Source: Fibrivirga algicola
GTDB taxonomy: Bacteria > Bacteroidota > Bacteroidia > Cytophagales > Spirosomataceae
Direction: 5' to 3'
NCBI RefSeq assembly: GCF_011742925.1
Contig: NZ_WAEL01000007.1
Span: 400,596-464,595 of the forward strand
Length of the DNA stretch: 64,000 bases
The notes beneath the pieces were generated by a model. That model made no database searches and had not been told where the DNA came from. It saw nothing but the letters and a program-made list of their open reading frames with translations. The first letter of the stretch is position 1. Each line of letters starts with the position of its first letter. Positions 26,047 through 36,344 of this stretch are shown here, piece by piece. The position numbers and the translations under genes are program-made.

Positions 26047-28272
26047 GTGCTGACCAACGTTCTGCTGCTTACTCCTCCGTTTACTCAATTGAACACGCCC
26101 TACCCGGCCACGGCTTACCTGAAAGGGTACCTGAATACACTTGCCTGGGACGATGGGCAGGTTGTTGTGCATCAGGCTGATTTGGGTATCGACACCATTT
26201 TGGCGTTATTCTCTACGGCTGGTCTGAACACCTTGTTTTCGGCAGTTGATACAGCTGTAGCCCAGGGAATTAGCCTGTCAGAAAACAGCCAGCGGATCAG
26301 TAGGTTACGCGAAGCTTACACGGCGACGATCGACCCGACCATCCGGTTTCTGCAGCATAAAAACCCTACACTAGCCCACGCCATCACCGGCCGGAGTTAC
26401 TTACCGGAAGCCAGCCGGTTCGCCGAAGTCGACGATTTGGAATGGGCGTTCGGCACGATGGGGTTACAGGATAAAGCCCGCCACCTGGCGACACTGTACC
26501 TGGAAGACATCAGCGATTTAATTGTAGAGGCGATTGATCCTCATTTCGGATTCAGTCGCTACGCTGAACGTCTGGGTCGATCGGCAACGCATTTTGATGA
26601 ACTACACGCAGCCCTGCAGGAAGCTCCTTCACTAATAGGTACGTTGTTGCTGTCGCTACTGGATCAAAAAATGACGCAGTACGTCCCCAAACTAGTCTGT
26701 CTCACCGTACCGTTTCCCGGCAACCTGGTCGGTGCTTTACTTTGTGGACAGCATATAAAAAAAACCTATCCAGGCGTACAGGTTGTACTTGGCGGGGGCT
26801 ATGCCAATACGGAACTCCGCAGCCTGGCAGAGCCACGTCTGTTCAGGTACGTCGATTTTGTGAGCCTCGACGACGGGGAAGCCCCGCTTCGTTCTCTTCT
26901 CGAGTACGTTCGGGGTCATCGTCCGCAGAATGCGTTAAAGCGTACATTTCTCCTCAATGCGGAGGGGCGGGTCATTTATGCGAACGGCGCTACTGATAAG
27001 GATGTACCACAGCGCGAAGTAGGTACGCCCGACTATAGTGACCTGGCCCTAGATACGTACCTGTCGGTCATTGAAGTAGCCAACCCGATGCACCGCCTTT
27101 GGAGCGATGGCCGCTGGAATAAACTAACGCTGGCGCACGGCTGCTACTGGGGCAAATGCTCCTTCTGCGACATATCGCTCGATTACATTGCTCGTTATGA
27201 GCCGGTTACGGCAAACCTACTTTGTGATCGTATTGAGGCGCTCATTGCGCAGACCGGGCAACATGGTTTTCATTTTGTGGATGAAGCCGCCCCACCCGCC
27301 CTCATGCGTGACCTGGCGCTCGAACTAATCCGCCGTCGCCTGACAATCGTTTGGTGGACCAACATCCGGTTCGAGTCGGCCTTTACCGCTGACTTATGCC
27401 AGTTGCTGAAACAATCAGGTTGCATTGCCGTATCAGGAGGGCTTGAAGTAGCCTCAGACCGGTTACTGGCCCGCATGCAGAAAGGCGTGACCGTAGCGCA
27501 GGTAGCCCGGGTGGCCGATCATTTCACGCAAGCCGGCATTATGGTGCACGCTTACCTGATGTACGGTTTTCCTACGCAGACCGCCCAGGAAACCATCGAC
27601 TCGCTCGAAATGGTGCGGCAATTGTTTGCCGCTGGTGTGGTGCAGTCCGGCTTCTGGCATCGATTCGCCATGACCGCTCATTCACCCGTTGGTTTGCAGC
27701 CAGCCCAATTTGATGTGCAACGCGTTGGTCCTGAGATGGGTCCGTTCGCCGATAATGACCTGTACCACGATGACCCCCTGGGCGCCGATCATGAGCAATT
27801 CAGCGAAGGGCTGCGTAAGTCACTCTTTAACTTCATGCACGGTATTGGCCTAGATTTTCCCCTGAAAAAGTGGTTCCCGTTTCCAATCCCGCCTACCTCT
27901 ATTCCCCGCACCTACATTGACCGGGCCATTGCCGAACCAGACGTACCTAAACCGCGCGCCAATGCCTTGCTAGTCTGGCCCGGGCATGCACCCAGTCTCG
28001 ACCGCATTCAGATTAAACAGGGGAAACGAACTGTCGAACGCGCTGAGTTGCTATTGTCGCGCCGACAAGACGATGTGGTTATCGATATGCCGGTTGAACT
28101 AGGCGACTGGCTGACGACAATGTGGCCGAAACTTAGTACACAAGCTACCAGCCCGCTGACCTACCGCCAGTTTCAGTTTGACTATGAACGAGCCGGGCTG
28201 GGAAGCGCCGACAAGCTGCTAGCTTCAGAAACGTGGGCCGATTGGAAAGAAGCAGGTTTGCTGATGGTTTAA
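26047..28272 (+). CDS. B12-binding-domain radical SAM enzyme, substrate unknown
   Basis: The 741-residue enzyme has an N-terminal extension, a cobalamin-binding-like Rossmann region (about residues 215-290; VCLTVPFPGNLVG and VQVVLGGGYAN), then a radical SAM barrel with cluster Cys366, Cys371 and Cys374 in HGCYWGKCSFCD, spaced C-x4-C-x2-C instead of the usual C-x3-C-x2-C. The DxHxxG lower-ligand motif of B12 domains is not evident, as is common in this class. The later part has ALLVWPGHAPS and a Trp-rich C-terminus. The start is GTG at 26047. It lies between the TPR lipoprotein and the cystathionine beta-synthase gene. The reaction is unknown; methylation or ring chemistry are options. Confidence 0.8.
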   Translation: MLTNVLLLTPPFTQLNTPYPATAYLKGYLNTLAWDDGQVVVHQADLGIDTILALFSTAGLNTLFSAVDTAVAQGISLSENSQRISRLREAYTATIDPTIRFLQHKNPTLAHAITGRSYLPEASRFAEVDDLEWAFGTMGLQDKARHLATLYLEDISDLIVEAIDPHFGFSRYAERLGRSATHFDELHAALQEAPSLIGTLLLSLLDQKMTQYVPKLVCLTVPFPGNLVGALLCGQHIKKTYPGVQVVLGGGYANTELRSLAEPRLFRYVDFVSLDDGEAPLRSLLEYVRGHRPQNALKRTFLLNAEGRVIYANGATDKDVPQREVGTPDYSDLALDTYLSVIEVANPMHRLWSDGRWNKLTLAHGCYWGKCSFCDISLDYIARYEPVTANLLCDRIEALIAQTGQHGFHFVDEAAPPALMRDLALELIRRRLTIVWWTNIRFESAFTADLCQLLKQSGCIAVSGGLEVASDRLLARMQKGVTVAQVARVADHFTQAGIMVHAYLMYGFPTQTAQETIDSLEMVRQLFAAGVVQSGFWHRFAMTAHSPVGLQPAQFDVQRVGPEMGPFADNDLYHDDPLGADHEQFSEGLRKSLFNFMHGIGLDFPLKKWFPFPIPPTSIPRTYIDRAIAEPDVPKPRANALLVWPGHAPSLDRIQIKQGKRTVERAELLLSRRQDDVVIDMPVELGDWLTTMWPKLSTQATSPLTYRQFQFDYERAGLGSADKLLASETWADWKEAGLLMV

Positions 28273-28337
28273 TTTTTGCATCTTTCAAACCTCTAAGGCT
28301 TCAAACGTCTTATATGGCTAGCAAACTTTTCTTCATC

Positions 28338-29714
28338 ATGAACTACTACGAATCCATCATTGACACGATTGGCAACACCCCACTCGTGAAACTCAACAAA
28401 GTAACCAGGGGCATCCGTGGCACGGTGCTGGCCAAGGTAGAATATTTTAATCCGGGCAACTCCGTAAAAGATCGCATTGCCGTTCAAATGATCGACGATG
28501 CCGAAGCAGCCGGACTAATCAAACCGGGTGGCACCATCATTGAGGGCACATCGGGCAATACGGGAATGGGCCTGGCACTCGCGGCGATCGGCAAAGGGTA
28601 CAAGTGCATTTTTACCATGGCCGATAAGCAGTCGCAGGAGAAGATTGACATCCTCCGGGCTGTTGGCGCGGAGGTGATCGTTTGCCCAACGAATGTTACG
28701 CCCGACGACCCCCGCTCCTACTACTCAGTAGCGAAGCGCCTGAGCCGTGAGATTCCCAATGCGTTATACCCGAACCAGTACGATAACCTGTCGAACACCG
28801 CAGCGCACTATGCCACAACAGGCCCTGAAATCTGGCGGGACACCGATGGTCGTATCACTCATTTTGCAGCTGGCGTTGGCACTGGAGGCACGATATGCGG
28901 CACCAGCAAATTTTTAAAGGAGCAGAACGGAACGGTCGTTTCAATAGGAATTGACACCTACGGCTCCGTTTTCAAGAAGTATAAAGAGACGGGCGTCTTC
29001 GACGAAGGCGAAATCTATCCTTACCTTACGGAAGGAATCGGCGAAGATATTCTGCCAAAGAACGTCGACTTCACTATTATCGACCATTTTATCAAGGTAA
29101 CCGACAAAGATGCGGCGATTATGACGCGGCGGTTAGCCCGCGAAGAAGGACTTTTTGTCGGTTGGTCCTGCGGTTCGGCAGTGCACGGTGCACTCGAATG
29201 GGCGAAAGAACACCTGCAGGAAGACGACATTCTGGTCATTCTGCTTCCCGACCACGGTACTCGCTACCTGGGCAAGGTTTACAATGACACCTGGATGAAA
29301 GACCACGGTTTTCTGGAATCGCGTCAGTTTGCGACTGCTCGCGACATCGTTAAAAGCCGCAACGGACATAGTTCGCTAACAACCATTGCTGGCAACGTAC
29401 CTGTAAGTCAAGCCATCAAGATCCTGAATCAGCAAAGTATTTCGCAGATGCCCGTCACCGACTCAACCGGTCATATTGTCGGAAGCCTGACCGATTCAGC
29501 CATACTCTCCCTATTGATCGACGATCCATCGGTGAAAGATCAGCCCGTAGAGACGGTCATGGACAAACCCTTCAAGTTCGTTGGGCTCGACAACACACTC
29601 GACGTACTATCGTCATTAATTGACCGCGAAAACCGGGCACTCCTCGTTCGTGATGATTCAGATACTATCCATGTAATCACCCAGGCTGACCTACTGGCTG
29701 CAGTAACGGCATAA
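28338..29714 (+). CDS. cbs: cystathionine beta-synthase with CBS domain pair
   Basis: From the ATG at 28338 the 458-residue protein is a PLP enzyme of the cysteine-synthase fold: Lys44 in NPGNSVKDRIA binds PLP, EGTSGNTG (residues about 73-80) holds the cofactor ring, and GVGTGGTICG is the phosphate loop. The C-terminal 110 residues are a pair of CBS domains, found in cystathionine beta-synthases but not in plain O-acetylserine sulfhydrylases. The reaction is serine + homocysteine to cystathionine. The gene is followed 54 bases later by the gamma-synthase/lyase, completing reverse transsulfuration. An upstream in-frame ATG at 28314 exists but lacks family similarity. Confidence 0.9.
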   Translation: MNYYESIIDTIGNTPLVKLNKVTRGIRGTVLAKVEYFNPGNSVKDRIAVQMIDDAEAAGLIKPGGTIIEGTSGNTGMGLALAAIGKGYKCIFTMADKQSQEKIDILRAVGAEVIVCPTNVTPDDPRSYYSVAKRLSREIPNALYPNQYDNLSNTAAHYATTGPEIWRDTDGRITHFAAGVGTGGTICGTSKFLKEQNGTVVSIGIDTYGSVFKKYKETGVFDEGEIYPYLTEGIGEDILPKNVDFTIIDHFIKVTDKDAAIMTRRLAREEGLFVGWSCGSAVHGALEWAKEHLQEDDILVILLPDHGTRYLGKVYNDTWMKDHGFLESRQFATARDIVKSRNGHSSLTTIAGNVPVSQAIKILNQQSISQMPVTDSTGHIVGSLTDSAILSLLIDDPSVKDQPVETVMDKPFKFVGLDNTLDVLSSLIDRENRALLVRDDSDTIHVITQADLLAAVTA

Positions 29715-29768
29715 AGCAAGGTTGGTGCCTGGTACTATTAAGCTGCGCCGCCTCGAACTTCCCTTTCT

Positions 29769-30917
29769 ATGAACTTTGGAACCAAAGCCATTCACGCTGG
29801 TGTGCATCCCGATCCCACAACAGGGGCGATTATGACACCTATCTATCAAACGTCGACCTATGTGCAGGAGTCGCCGGGAAAACACAAAGGGTACGAATAC
29901 GCCCGTACTCAGAACCCAACCCGCGATGCCCTTCAGGCCAATCTGGCGGCCCTGGAGAATGGAAAGCATGGTATTTGCTATGCCTCAGGTCTGGCGGCCA
30001 CCGACGCCATTCTGAAGCTCTGCAAACCCGGCGATGAAATCATTGCCAGCAGCGACCTTTACGGGGGCACGTACCGGATAATGGTCCGCGTCTTTGAGCC
30101 TTTCGGCCTGACATTTAAATTCGTGTCACTCGATAATCCCGCCAATCTGGACGAGGCGTTGACGGAGAAGACAAAAATGGTCTGGATTGAAACGCCAACC
30201 AACCCGCTACTGCGCATCGTCGATATTCAGGCCATTGCCGAACGTACCCAGTCACGGGGTGTCCGGCTGGTTGTCGATAATACGTTTGCTTCACCCTACT
30301 TGCAAAACCCACTCGATCAGGGCGCAGATGTGGTCGTTCACTCCGTAACTAAGTACTTGGGGGGCCACTCAGATACAGTGATGGGTGCGATCATCTGCAA
30401 TGATGACGAGACAGCGTCGCAGCTAAAATTTATCCAGAATGCCTGTGGCGCAGTGCCAGGTCCTCAGGACTGTTTCCTGGCGTTGCGGGGTATCAAGACG
30501 CTTCATATTCGGATGCAACGCCATTGCGAAAATGCCCAGCGCGTAGCCGAGTACCTGCAACAACACCCCCGGGTCAGTCAGGTACATTACCCGGGTTTGC
30601 CAACCCACCCCGGCCACGAGCTAGCCGCTCGACAAATGCGCGGGTTTGGTGGTATGCTTTCTTTTGAACTACATGGCGATTCATATCCCGAGGCCATCAA
30701 AGTCATGGAAAGCATCAAGTTATTTTCATTGGGCGAATCGCTCGGTGGCGTCGAGTCACTTTGTACGCATCCCGCCAGCATGACCCATGCCAGCATTCCA
30801 AAAGAAGAGCGGGAGAAAAACGGGCTGAAAGACACCCTTATTCGACTCAGTGTAGGCATCGAAGATGCCGAAGACCTGATCGCCGACCTGGAACAGGCAT
30901 TAGGCTATTTTTATTAA
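29769..30917 (+). CDS. cystathionine gamma-lyase / gamma-synthase
   Basis: A 382-residue PLP enzyme of the Cys/Met metabolism family. Lys195 in SVTKYLGGHSDT is the Schiff-base lysine; YARTQNPTRDALQ and ASGLAATDAIL and DNTFASPYLQNP are family blocks; the C-terminal SLGGVESLCTHPASMTH and LIRLSVGIEDAEDLI are intact. Gamma-lyase (cystathionine to cysteine) and gamma-synthase (cystathionine from O-acyl-homoserine) cannot be told apart by sequence alone. The neighbour cystathionine beta-synthase favours lyase (metC/CGL-type) use in vivo. Length is standard. Confidence 0.9.
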   Translation: MNFGTKAIHAGVHPDPTTGAIMTPIYQTSTYVQESPGKHKGYEYARTQNPTRDALQANLAALENGKHGICYASGLAATDAILKLCKPGDEIIASSDLYGGTYRIMVRVFEPFGLTFKFVSLDNPANLDEALTEKTKMVWIETPTNPLLRIVDIQAIAERTQSRGVRLVVDNTFASPYLQNPLDQGADVVVHSVTKYLGGHSDTVMGAIICNDDETASQLKFIQNACGAVPGPQDCFLALRGIKTLHIRMQRHCENAQRVAEYLQQHPRVSQVHYPGLPTHPGHELAARQMRGFGGMLSFELHGDSYPEAIKVMESIKLFSLGESLGGVESLCTHPASMTHASIPKEEREKNGLKDTLIRLSVGIEDAEDLIADLEQALGYFY

Positions 30918-30965
30918 AACGAATCGGATCGTGAATGTTACATCCACGATCCGATTCGTTTTAAT
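30913..30965 (+). terminator. terminator of the transsulfuration operon
   Basis: A perfect 21-bp stem (30913-30933 with 30945-30965, core AACGAATCGGATCGTG) includes the gamma-lyase stop codon. The T-run at its right foot is short. Confidence 0.75.
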
Positions 30966-30978
30966 AAGAGACAACGAA

Positions 30979-31012
30979 CAAAAGGCCGCTCGATATATCG
31001 AGCGGCCTTTTG
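30979..31012. terminator. bidirectional terminator palindrome
   Basis: CAAAAGGCCGCTCGAT followed by its complement makes an almost loop-free 34-base palindrome with AAAA/TTTT feet. It lies between the gamma-lyase gene and the end of the minus-strand kinase gene. Confidence 0.75.
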
Positions 31013-31112
31013 TTTGTTGCGGTGTGAGAGATGGCTCGCTACCCGTTATAGCCCGCCCACGTCGCCGATTCTATCTAAATTCCCACTTTCACCGGGTTGG
31101 AGTTAGACTAAT

Positions 31113-33137
31113 TTATTGCACAGGCAAATACACGCTGAAGGTTGCGCCCTGGCCAGGCTGACTGCTAGCCGTGATTGCCCCTCCATGAATGGCTGCAACC
31201 CGTTCACAAATCGCCAGACCAATCCCAGTACCAGCAAAGGCTTGCTTCCCATGCAACCGCCCGAACATCTGAAACATACGGTCCAAATACTGTTCGTCAA
31301 AACCGATGCCGTTATCTGTCACCTCTATACATGTGTATGCGGACACCTCGAGGGCCGGCTTAACATGGGCTGGTAAATCAGCCGCCGCCACCGATCGACT
31401 GCGAACAGTGAGTTCGGGGGTGACACCAGGACGGCGAAATTTAAGTCCGTTTGAGAGCAGGTTTTGAAACAACTGGCCCAACTGGGATGCATCCCCCCCA
31501 ACCGTGGGCAAGTCATCAACCACAACGACCGCTTCAGCTTCTTCAATAGACAATTCCAGGTTTGAGATGACAGTCCGCAATAACTGCTTCAAAGACACGT
31601 CCTGCTGGCTGGTTGGTTGGGTATTGATTTGAGAAAAAGTAAGCAGGTCTCTGATCAGTGTTGCCATGCGGCGGGCGGCGGTTTGCATGCGATCCAAATA
31701 AAGGACCCCGTCGCCTAGCTGGTCGCTATGCTGGTTTTTCAACAGGACGCCAAATGACTCAATCTTACGCAAAGGTTCTTGCAGATCATGGGAAGCCACG
31801 GAGGCAAACTGCTGTAAACTCGTGTTGGAACGTACCAAATCGGCATTCACTTGCTGCAACTGCTGGGCGGCTACCCGCTGCTGAGTTATATCCCGTAAAA
31901 AACCGATAAACAGAGGCTTGCCCTGCACCTGCGTGTGGGAGAGACTCAACGAGGCTGGGAAAGGCTGCTGCTGAGGTGTTAGGGCGGTCAACTCAAGACT
32001 AAGGTTTTTGAAACGGTCAGTGGTAACCTTCAAAATCGCCAGGCTCCTTTGAAAATCAATGTAGGCGGCCGGTGTAAACAGGCTGCCTACGTGCTGAGTC
32101 TGCTGACTTACCCCCAGCACGTGGGTAGCCTGTGTATTCCAGGTAATCAGTTGCCCTTGTTGATCGAACACCAAAACAGCGTCAGGAGCGGCCCCGAAGA
32201 TAGACTGAATCTGTTCCTCCTGCTGGCGTAAGGTGGCCGCATCCTGCTGTTGCTGTGCATCGGTCTGGTTCAACCGGCGGATGTTATACCAGATGAGTGC
32301 CACCAGGATTGTCGTTAATACCGCAGCGAAAAAAGCCATGGCCAACTCAGTAGTGAATAAACCACGCCAATACCCATTCAGGGCCAGCAGTCCAACCCCC
32401 ACTGGCACTATCAGGGCGACTACCAGCAGGGAACGCCCGAAACGTGCTCCTGCGAGTGGACTAGCGATCTGAATCATAAAACCTTGGTCAGCCCTAGCCA
32501 ATAGGCTTGCCAGGGAAAGTCCCAGTATACAGCCTGCCGTATGAATGGCCATCGGATAACTTGCCAGTGCACCATAAAAAGCCTGCACCCCATAGGTGTA
32601 CCCAAACAGCGTTAGCAAGCTTATTGCGCCAACAAGAAGGGCCAGGCCTTGAGCTACGCGTATGCGCCGGCCGGATCCGCCAAGTCCCGTTAGCACCACA
32701 CCTAACACTAGCAGGCAGAAAGCCGTGTGCAGGGCCATCAGATTAGAGAGATTGCCGACTGAATCGGCCTGAAGCTGCTGGCTGAAAAAGAGCGAATGTA
32801 AGTTGGGGCCCCAGCCAGTGAGCCGCTTGATTAGCATAAGCAGGCCAATCAACAGGGGAATACCGGCTAGGCTTCGTCCTAAGGCGAACCGACAATGATT
32901 CGTCAGTATGAGAGAGCCACTGATTGCCAGCAAACAAATTGCCGTTAGCGGGTGCATGGCAACCAAATTTGGCAGGGGACGTTTCAAAAAATCAAGCTCC
33001 AGCTGCCAACCCACTAAAGCCAGAAAAGCGATTAAACCAACCAGATAGCTTAGCCAGTTGCTAGCCCGTTTATAACGTGTACTTAACGAATCTGTGTGAT
33101 CCGGTGAGCCTGAAATGGCTTGTGAGGAAAGAGACAC
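31113..33137 (-). CDS. membrane PAS sensor histidine kinase
   Basis: The 674-residue kinase begins (GTG at 33137) with about eight transmembrane helices (residues 28-270), resembling MASE-type membrane sensors, then one PAS domain (about 310-425, with FGAAPDAVLVFDQQGQLITWN), the phosphoacceptor His450 in [15 protein letters not shown], and an ATPase domain with NLLSNGLKF, EVTDNGIGFDEQYLDRMF and [18 protein letters not shown]. No response regulator is adjacent. It converges on the transsulfuration operon and is followed by a similar kinase gene on the same strand. Confidence 0.9.
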   Translation of the reverse strand: MSLSSQAISGSPDHTDSLSTRYKRASNWLSYLVGLIAFLALVGWQLELDFLKRPLPNLVAMHPLTAICLLAISGSLILTNHCRFALGRSLAGIPLLIGLLMLIKRLTGWGPNLHSLFFSQQLQADSVGNLSNLMALHTAFCLLVLGVVLTGLGGSGRRIRVAQGLALLVGAISLLTLFGYTYGVQAFYGALASYPMAIHTAGCILGLSLASLLARADQGFMIQIASPLAGARFGRSLLVVALIVPVGVGLLALNGYWRGLFTTELAMAFFAAVLTTILVALIWYNIRRLNQTDAQQQQDAATLRQQEEQIQSIFGAAPDAVLVFDQQGQLITWNTQATHVLGVSQQTQHVGSLFTPAAYIDFQRSLAILKVTTDRFKNLSLELTALTPQQQPFPASLSLSHTQVQGKPLFIGFLRDITQQRVAAQQLQQVNADLVRSNTSLQQFASVASHDLQEPLRKIESFGVLLKNQHSDQLGDGVLYLDRMQTAARRMATLIRDLLTFSQINTQPTSQQDVSLKQLLRTVISNLELSIEEAEAVVVVDDLPTVGGDASQLGQLFQNLLSNGLKFRRPGVTPELTVRSRSVAAADLPAHVKPALEVSAYTCIEVTDNGIGFDEQYLDRMFQMFGRLHGKQAFAGTGIGLAICERVAAIHGGAITASSQPGQGATFSVYLPVQ

Positions 33138-33480
33138 GTGCTAACAGAAAACGGTTAATGAACACTTCATTTATGCCCGAACATCCACAGGCTAAGTAGG
33201 TAGCTTTGACTCCATGTTTAGCCGGTCCCTAAAGCTACCAATAAAGGGGCAACGTTGTCCGTTTTGTTTTAATGGCCACTGGACTTACTGCTCATTGAAA
33301 AAGGCCTACTAACTCTTTATTAGCTAATGAAGGTGCTATTTTGGTACGCGCTTCGATCGGTGATCTTCGCTGTTGTTAAGCTGTTTAGTTCTGTTCTGGC
33401 TCCTGAGTAGACGGATAGGCTGCTCGGTGGCCAGTTGTAGGAGTCGCGGAGGTGTATCAAGACGAGAAAGTCATTCAAAG
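33138..33480. other. spacer between two histidine kinase genes
   Basis: About 340 bases. It ends with a perfect 10-base tandem duplication of AAAGTCATTC (33467-33476 and 33477-33486), the second copy holding the stop codon of the kinase gene at 33481. No clear promoter, terminator or gene was recognised. Confidence 0.5.
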
Positions 33481-35943
33481 TCATTCTATTTGTTTAGGCA
33501 GATAAACGTAAAATGTGGCTCCTGTACCGGGTTCACTATGAGCTGTGATGACTCCGCGGTGGTTAGCAACAACGCGCTCGCATATGGCTAGTCCTATCCC
33601 CGTACCTGGATAGTTATTTTTGCCATGTAGCCGCTGAAAAACCTGAAAGATGCGATCCAGGTGCATTAGATCAAAGCCAATTCCGTTGTCTTTGATACTG
33701 ATCTGGTGGTAGTACTGGGTAGTGCTCGTGGGATAAATTCCCGACGGCAGCTCGTGGAGACTGCATGATCTATAAGTGATGCTGATCTGAGGCTGCTTAC
33801 CGGCAGCGGTAAACTTGATTGCATTGGAGAGTAGATTTTGGAACAATTGACCTAACTGAGTTTCATCCCCTTCTACAAACGCCAAGTCATCTACCTCAAT
33901 GTGCGCCCTACGTTCCACGATGTCCAAGGATAGCGTATCCAACACGCTGGCCAGAATAGCATTGAGCGAAACTAATCCAAAGCTTTGCTGCCGGGTGTTG
34001 ATACGTGAGTAATTCAATAGATCCCTAATCAGCAAAGACATTCTGGACCCTGCTGCCGTTATCCGGCTCAGGTAATCGAAAGCTGCAGGATCTAGTCGAG
34101 TTTCGTAATTCTGGCTTAGTAATAAGCTGAACGACTGAATCTTGCGCAGCGGCTCCTGTAAATCATGCGAGGCAATGTAAGCGAACTGCCGCAAATTATC
34201 GTTCGACCGTTGAAGATCCTGGTTGGCCTGCGTCAGTTCCTGCGTCCGTTCCTGCACGAGACGTTCCAATTCTATCTGTTGCTCGCGTTGCTGGGTAATG
34301 TCTAAGGACGTACCAATAATTCGGAGCAGTTTCCCTTGCGGGTCAAAATAAGCTTGAGCAAAGACGCGTAACGTACGTTGGCGGGCCGTTTTCGGGTTGA
34401 TAATACGGTATTCAATCGAAACTTGATTGGTGGGCTCAGTTCCTGGCTGACTAATCTGAATAAACGCGGCTTCTGCCCGCTTGCGGTCATCGGCATGAAC
34501 AAAGTTGAAGGCCTGTGCCACCGCGACGTCTTTCTCATAGCCCCACCATTCAGCCACGCGTTCATCAAAAGTCAGGTTCATGTTGGCTACCTCAATGGCC
34601 CAGTTGCCCAGTTGAGCCAGTTCAACTGCACTGGTTAGTTGTTCCTGCGCCTGTTCGAGTTTTTGACGGCTTTTGACCTGACTCGTTACGTCAGTTGCGA
34701 TAACCAAAATACCCACGGTCTGATCATCACCCCTGCGTCGGGGTTGATAGGTCATATCTACGTAAATAAGTTCTAATTGGCCTCGACGGATAAGAGTGAC
34801 CGCTATTTCCTGAGCCACATAAGGCTGTCCCGATGCGATGACTTGATGCAGAAGCTGATCAAAACCCTGTCCCTTCAGTTCGGGTAAGGCAACCAAGAGG
34901 GGCTTTCCAACAAGCTGTTCCGGTGTGCGGCCCACTAACTGCGCATAGAACGGATTGACCATGCGAAAGGTCAGTTCGTGCTCGTCCAACAGAGCAATCG
35001 CCACGGGTGACTGTTCAAAGGATTGCAGAATCTGTCGCTGAGCCTCGTCAATCTGTTGCTGGGCGATCACCCGGTCGGTCGCATCAACGGCCATGTTCAT
35101 CACGGCATATACCTGCCCCTTGGCGTTGCGCAACGGTTTGTAGGTAAAGTCAAAATAATAAGTAGTTAAGGTATCGTTGACGACTAAATCTGTCGGCACA
35201 CCTTGAGCGGTATAGGGTACTCCGGTCGTATAGACGGTCTCTATGATTGGTAAAAACGGTTGACCCTGTAATTCCGGCATTGCCTTAGCCAACGACTTTC
35301 CTAATACGGTAGAATCTTTTCCCCAATAGCGTAACATTAAGTCGTTGGCCAAGTCGATCCGCAGTTCACGGCCAGTAAAAAGAGCAGTGGCTATTGGAGC
35401 TTCCTGCATAGTAGAGCGGAATTGAGCTTCGCTCTCCATGACTTTCTTGTTCTGTCGGCGCAGTATCAACAGATTGACGACTTGCTTGGCTAGAATCTTA
35501 AGGGCTGACAGTTGTGCCTGAGTGAGTTCTTTAGGCTCCTGATCGATCACGCATAGCGATCCTAAAACAAATCCCTGTTCATCTACCAACGGGGTACCGG
35601 CATAGAAAATAACCTGCGGGTCTTGAGTAACCAAGGGGTTATTGACAAATCGGTCATCCTGGCGTGAATCCGTGACAACTAACGTTTCATCAGGGTTCAT
35701 CAGGATATGGGCACAGAAGGCGAATTCGCGTGGTGTTTCCCAGATCTGAAATCCATGATTGGATTTAAACCACTGTCGTTTAGCATCAATTAGCGTGATG
35801 AGGGCGATCGGTGTTTGACAGATTTGCGATGCAAGTTGCGTGATTTCGTCGTAGTCCTGTTCGGGGAGGGTATCAAGTATATTATAACTACCAAGTGCAT
35901 CCAATCGATTTGCTTCCGCATCTGGCATTCGGGATGGATACAT
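33481..35943 (-). CDS. GAF-PAS multidomain histidine kinase
   Basis: The 820-residue cytoplasmic kinase starts with a GAF domain (residues about 20-165, [23 protein letters not shown]... C-A-H... GSLCVID), then three PAS domains (about 175-295, 300-425 and 430-555), a coiled coil, the phosphoacceptor His593 in [14 protein letters not shown], and an ATPase domain with [18 protein letters not shown]. No response regulator is adjacent. The HisKA and ATPase parts are clearly paralogous to those of the kinases at 22990 and 31113. The GAF domain resembles those of light- or small-molecule-sensing hybrids, but no bilin-type Cys can be assigned. Confidence 0.9.
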   Translation of the reverse strand: MYPSRMPDAEANRLDALGSYNILDTLPEQDYDEITQLASQICQTPIALITLIDAKRQWFKSNHGFQIWETPREFAFCAHILMNPDETLVVTDSRQDDRFVNNPLVTQDPQVIFYAGTPLVDEQGFVLGSLCVIDQEPKELTQAQLSALKILAKQVVNLLILRRQNKKVMESEAQFRSTMQEAPIATALFTGRELRIDLANDLMLRYWGKDSTVLGKSLAKAMPELQGQPFLPIIETVYTTGVPYTAQGVPTDLVVNDTLTTYYFDFTYKPLRNAKGQVYAVMNMAVDATDRVIAQQQIDEAQRQILQSFEQSPVAIALLDEHELTFRMVNPFYAQLVGRTPEQLVGKPLLVALPELKGQGFDQLLHQVIASGQPYVAQEIAVTLIRRGQLELIYVDMTYQPRRRGDDQTVGILVIATDVTSQVKSRQKLEQAQEQLTSAVELAQLGNWAIEVANMNLTFDERVAEWWGYEKDVAVAQAFNFVHADDRKRAEAAFIQISQPGTEPTNQVSIEYRIINPKTARQRTLRVFAQAYFDPQGKLLRIIGTSLDITQQREQQIELERLVQERTQELTQANQDLQRSNDNLRQFAYIASHDLQEPLRKIQSFSLLLSQNYETRLDPAAFDYLSRITAAGSRMSLLIRDLLNYSRINTRQQSFGLVSLNAILASVLDTLSLDIVERRAHIEVDDLAFVEGDETQLGQLFQNLLSNAIKFTAAGKQPQISITYRSCSLHELPSGIYPTSTTQYYHQISIKDNGIGFDLMHLDRIFQVFQRLHGKNNYPGTGIGLAICERVVANHRGVITAHSEPGTGATFYVYLPKQIE

Positions 35944-36164
35944 AAGTAGGTATTTAGGTAATATAAATGTAAAAATACCATAAGCATATGCTACTAACTA
36001 AACATTAAAGATATTAAAATGGCTATTCCTTAAACTAATCTTTAGACGCGCCATCTATGCATGTGTATGGGTCAACTTAAAATCAGCTGCTCTACCGAAG
36101 AACTATACGGTTTCTGACTATAAACAATATAGACTACAAGGATAGTCAAGAGGTAGTTAGGCTT
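35944..36164. other. AT-rich upstream region of the GAF-PAS kinase
   Basis: No recognisable gene. Short open stretches occur (a 16-codon frame starting at 36067). No TAnnTTTG promoter for the kinase was found. Confidence 0.4.
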
Positions 36165-36302
36165 ATGCTGGAAAACGTACCATCGCTGCGGTATTCTCAT
36201 AGATGTGATGTGCGAAATTGGGTGTTTAAACAGGTGCAAATGAGTCGAATGGCCGAAGTAATTAGCTTACCACGAAGTTACCATGTGTATAAATTGGTGT
36301 AG
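36165..36302 (+). CDS. possible very small protein or gene remnant
   Basis: An ATG at 36165 opens 45 codons (starting MLENVPSLRYSH) to TAG at 36300. The frame is open well upstream of this ATG without a stop for about 25 codons, so it may be the tail of a decayed gene. Basic, no motif. Support is weak. Confidence 0.18.
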   Translation: MLENVPSLRYSHRCDVRNWVFKQVQMSRMAEVISLPRSYHVYKLV

Positions 36303-36344
36303 TTATTGCTGTAGTGTAATTACTTATATTCAACTATTCAACCT

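Noticed and set aside
31113..33137. Reading the membrane kinase as a diguanylate cyclase or hybrid kinase
   Set aside because: No GGDEF or receiver domain is present; the C-terminus ends directly after the ATPase domain.
33467..33486. 10-base tandem duplication AAAGTCATTC at the kinase stop codon
   Set aside because: Two copies only and no sign of target-site duplication flanking an element; likely simple slippage.
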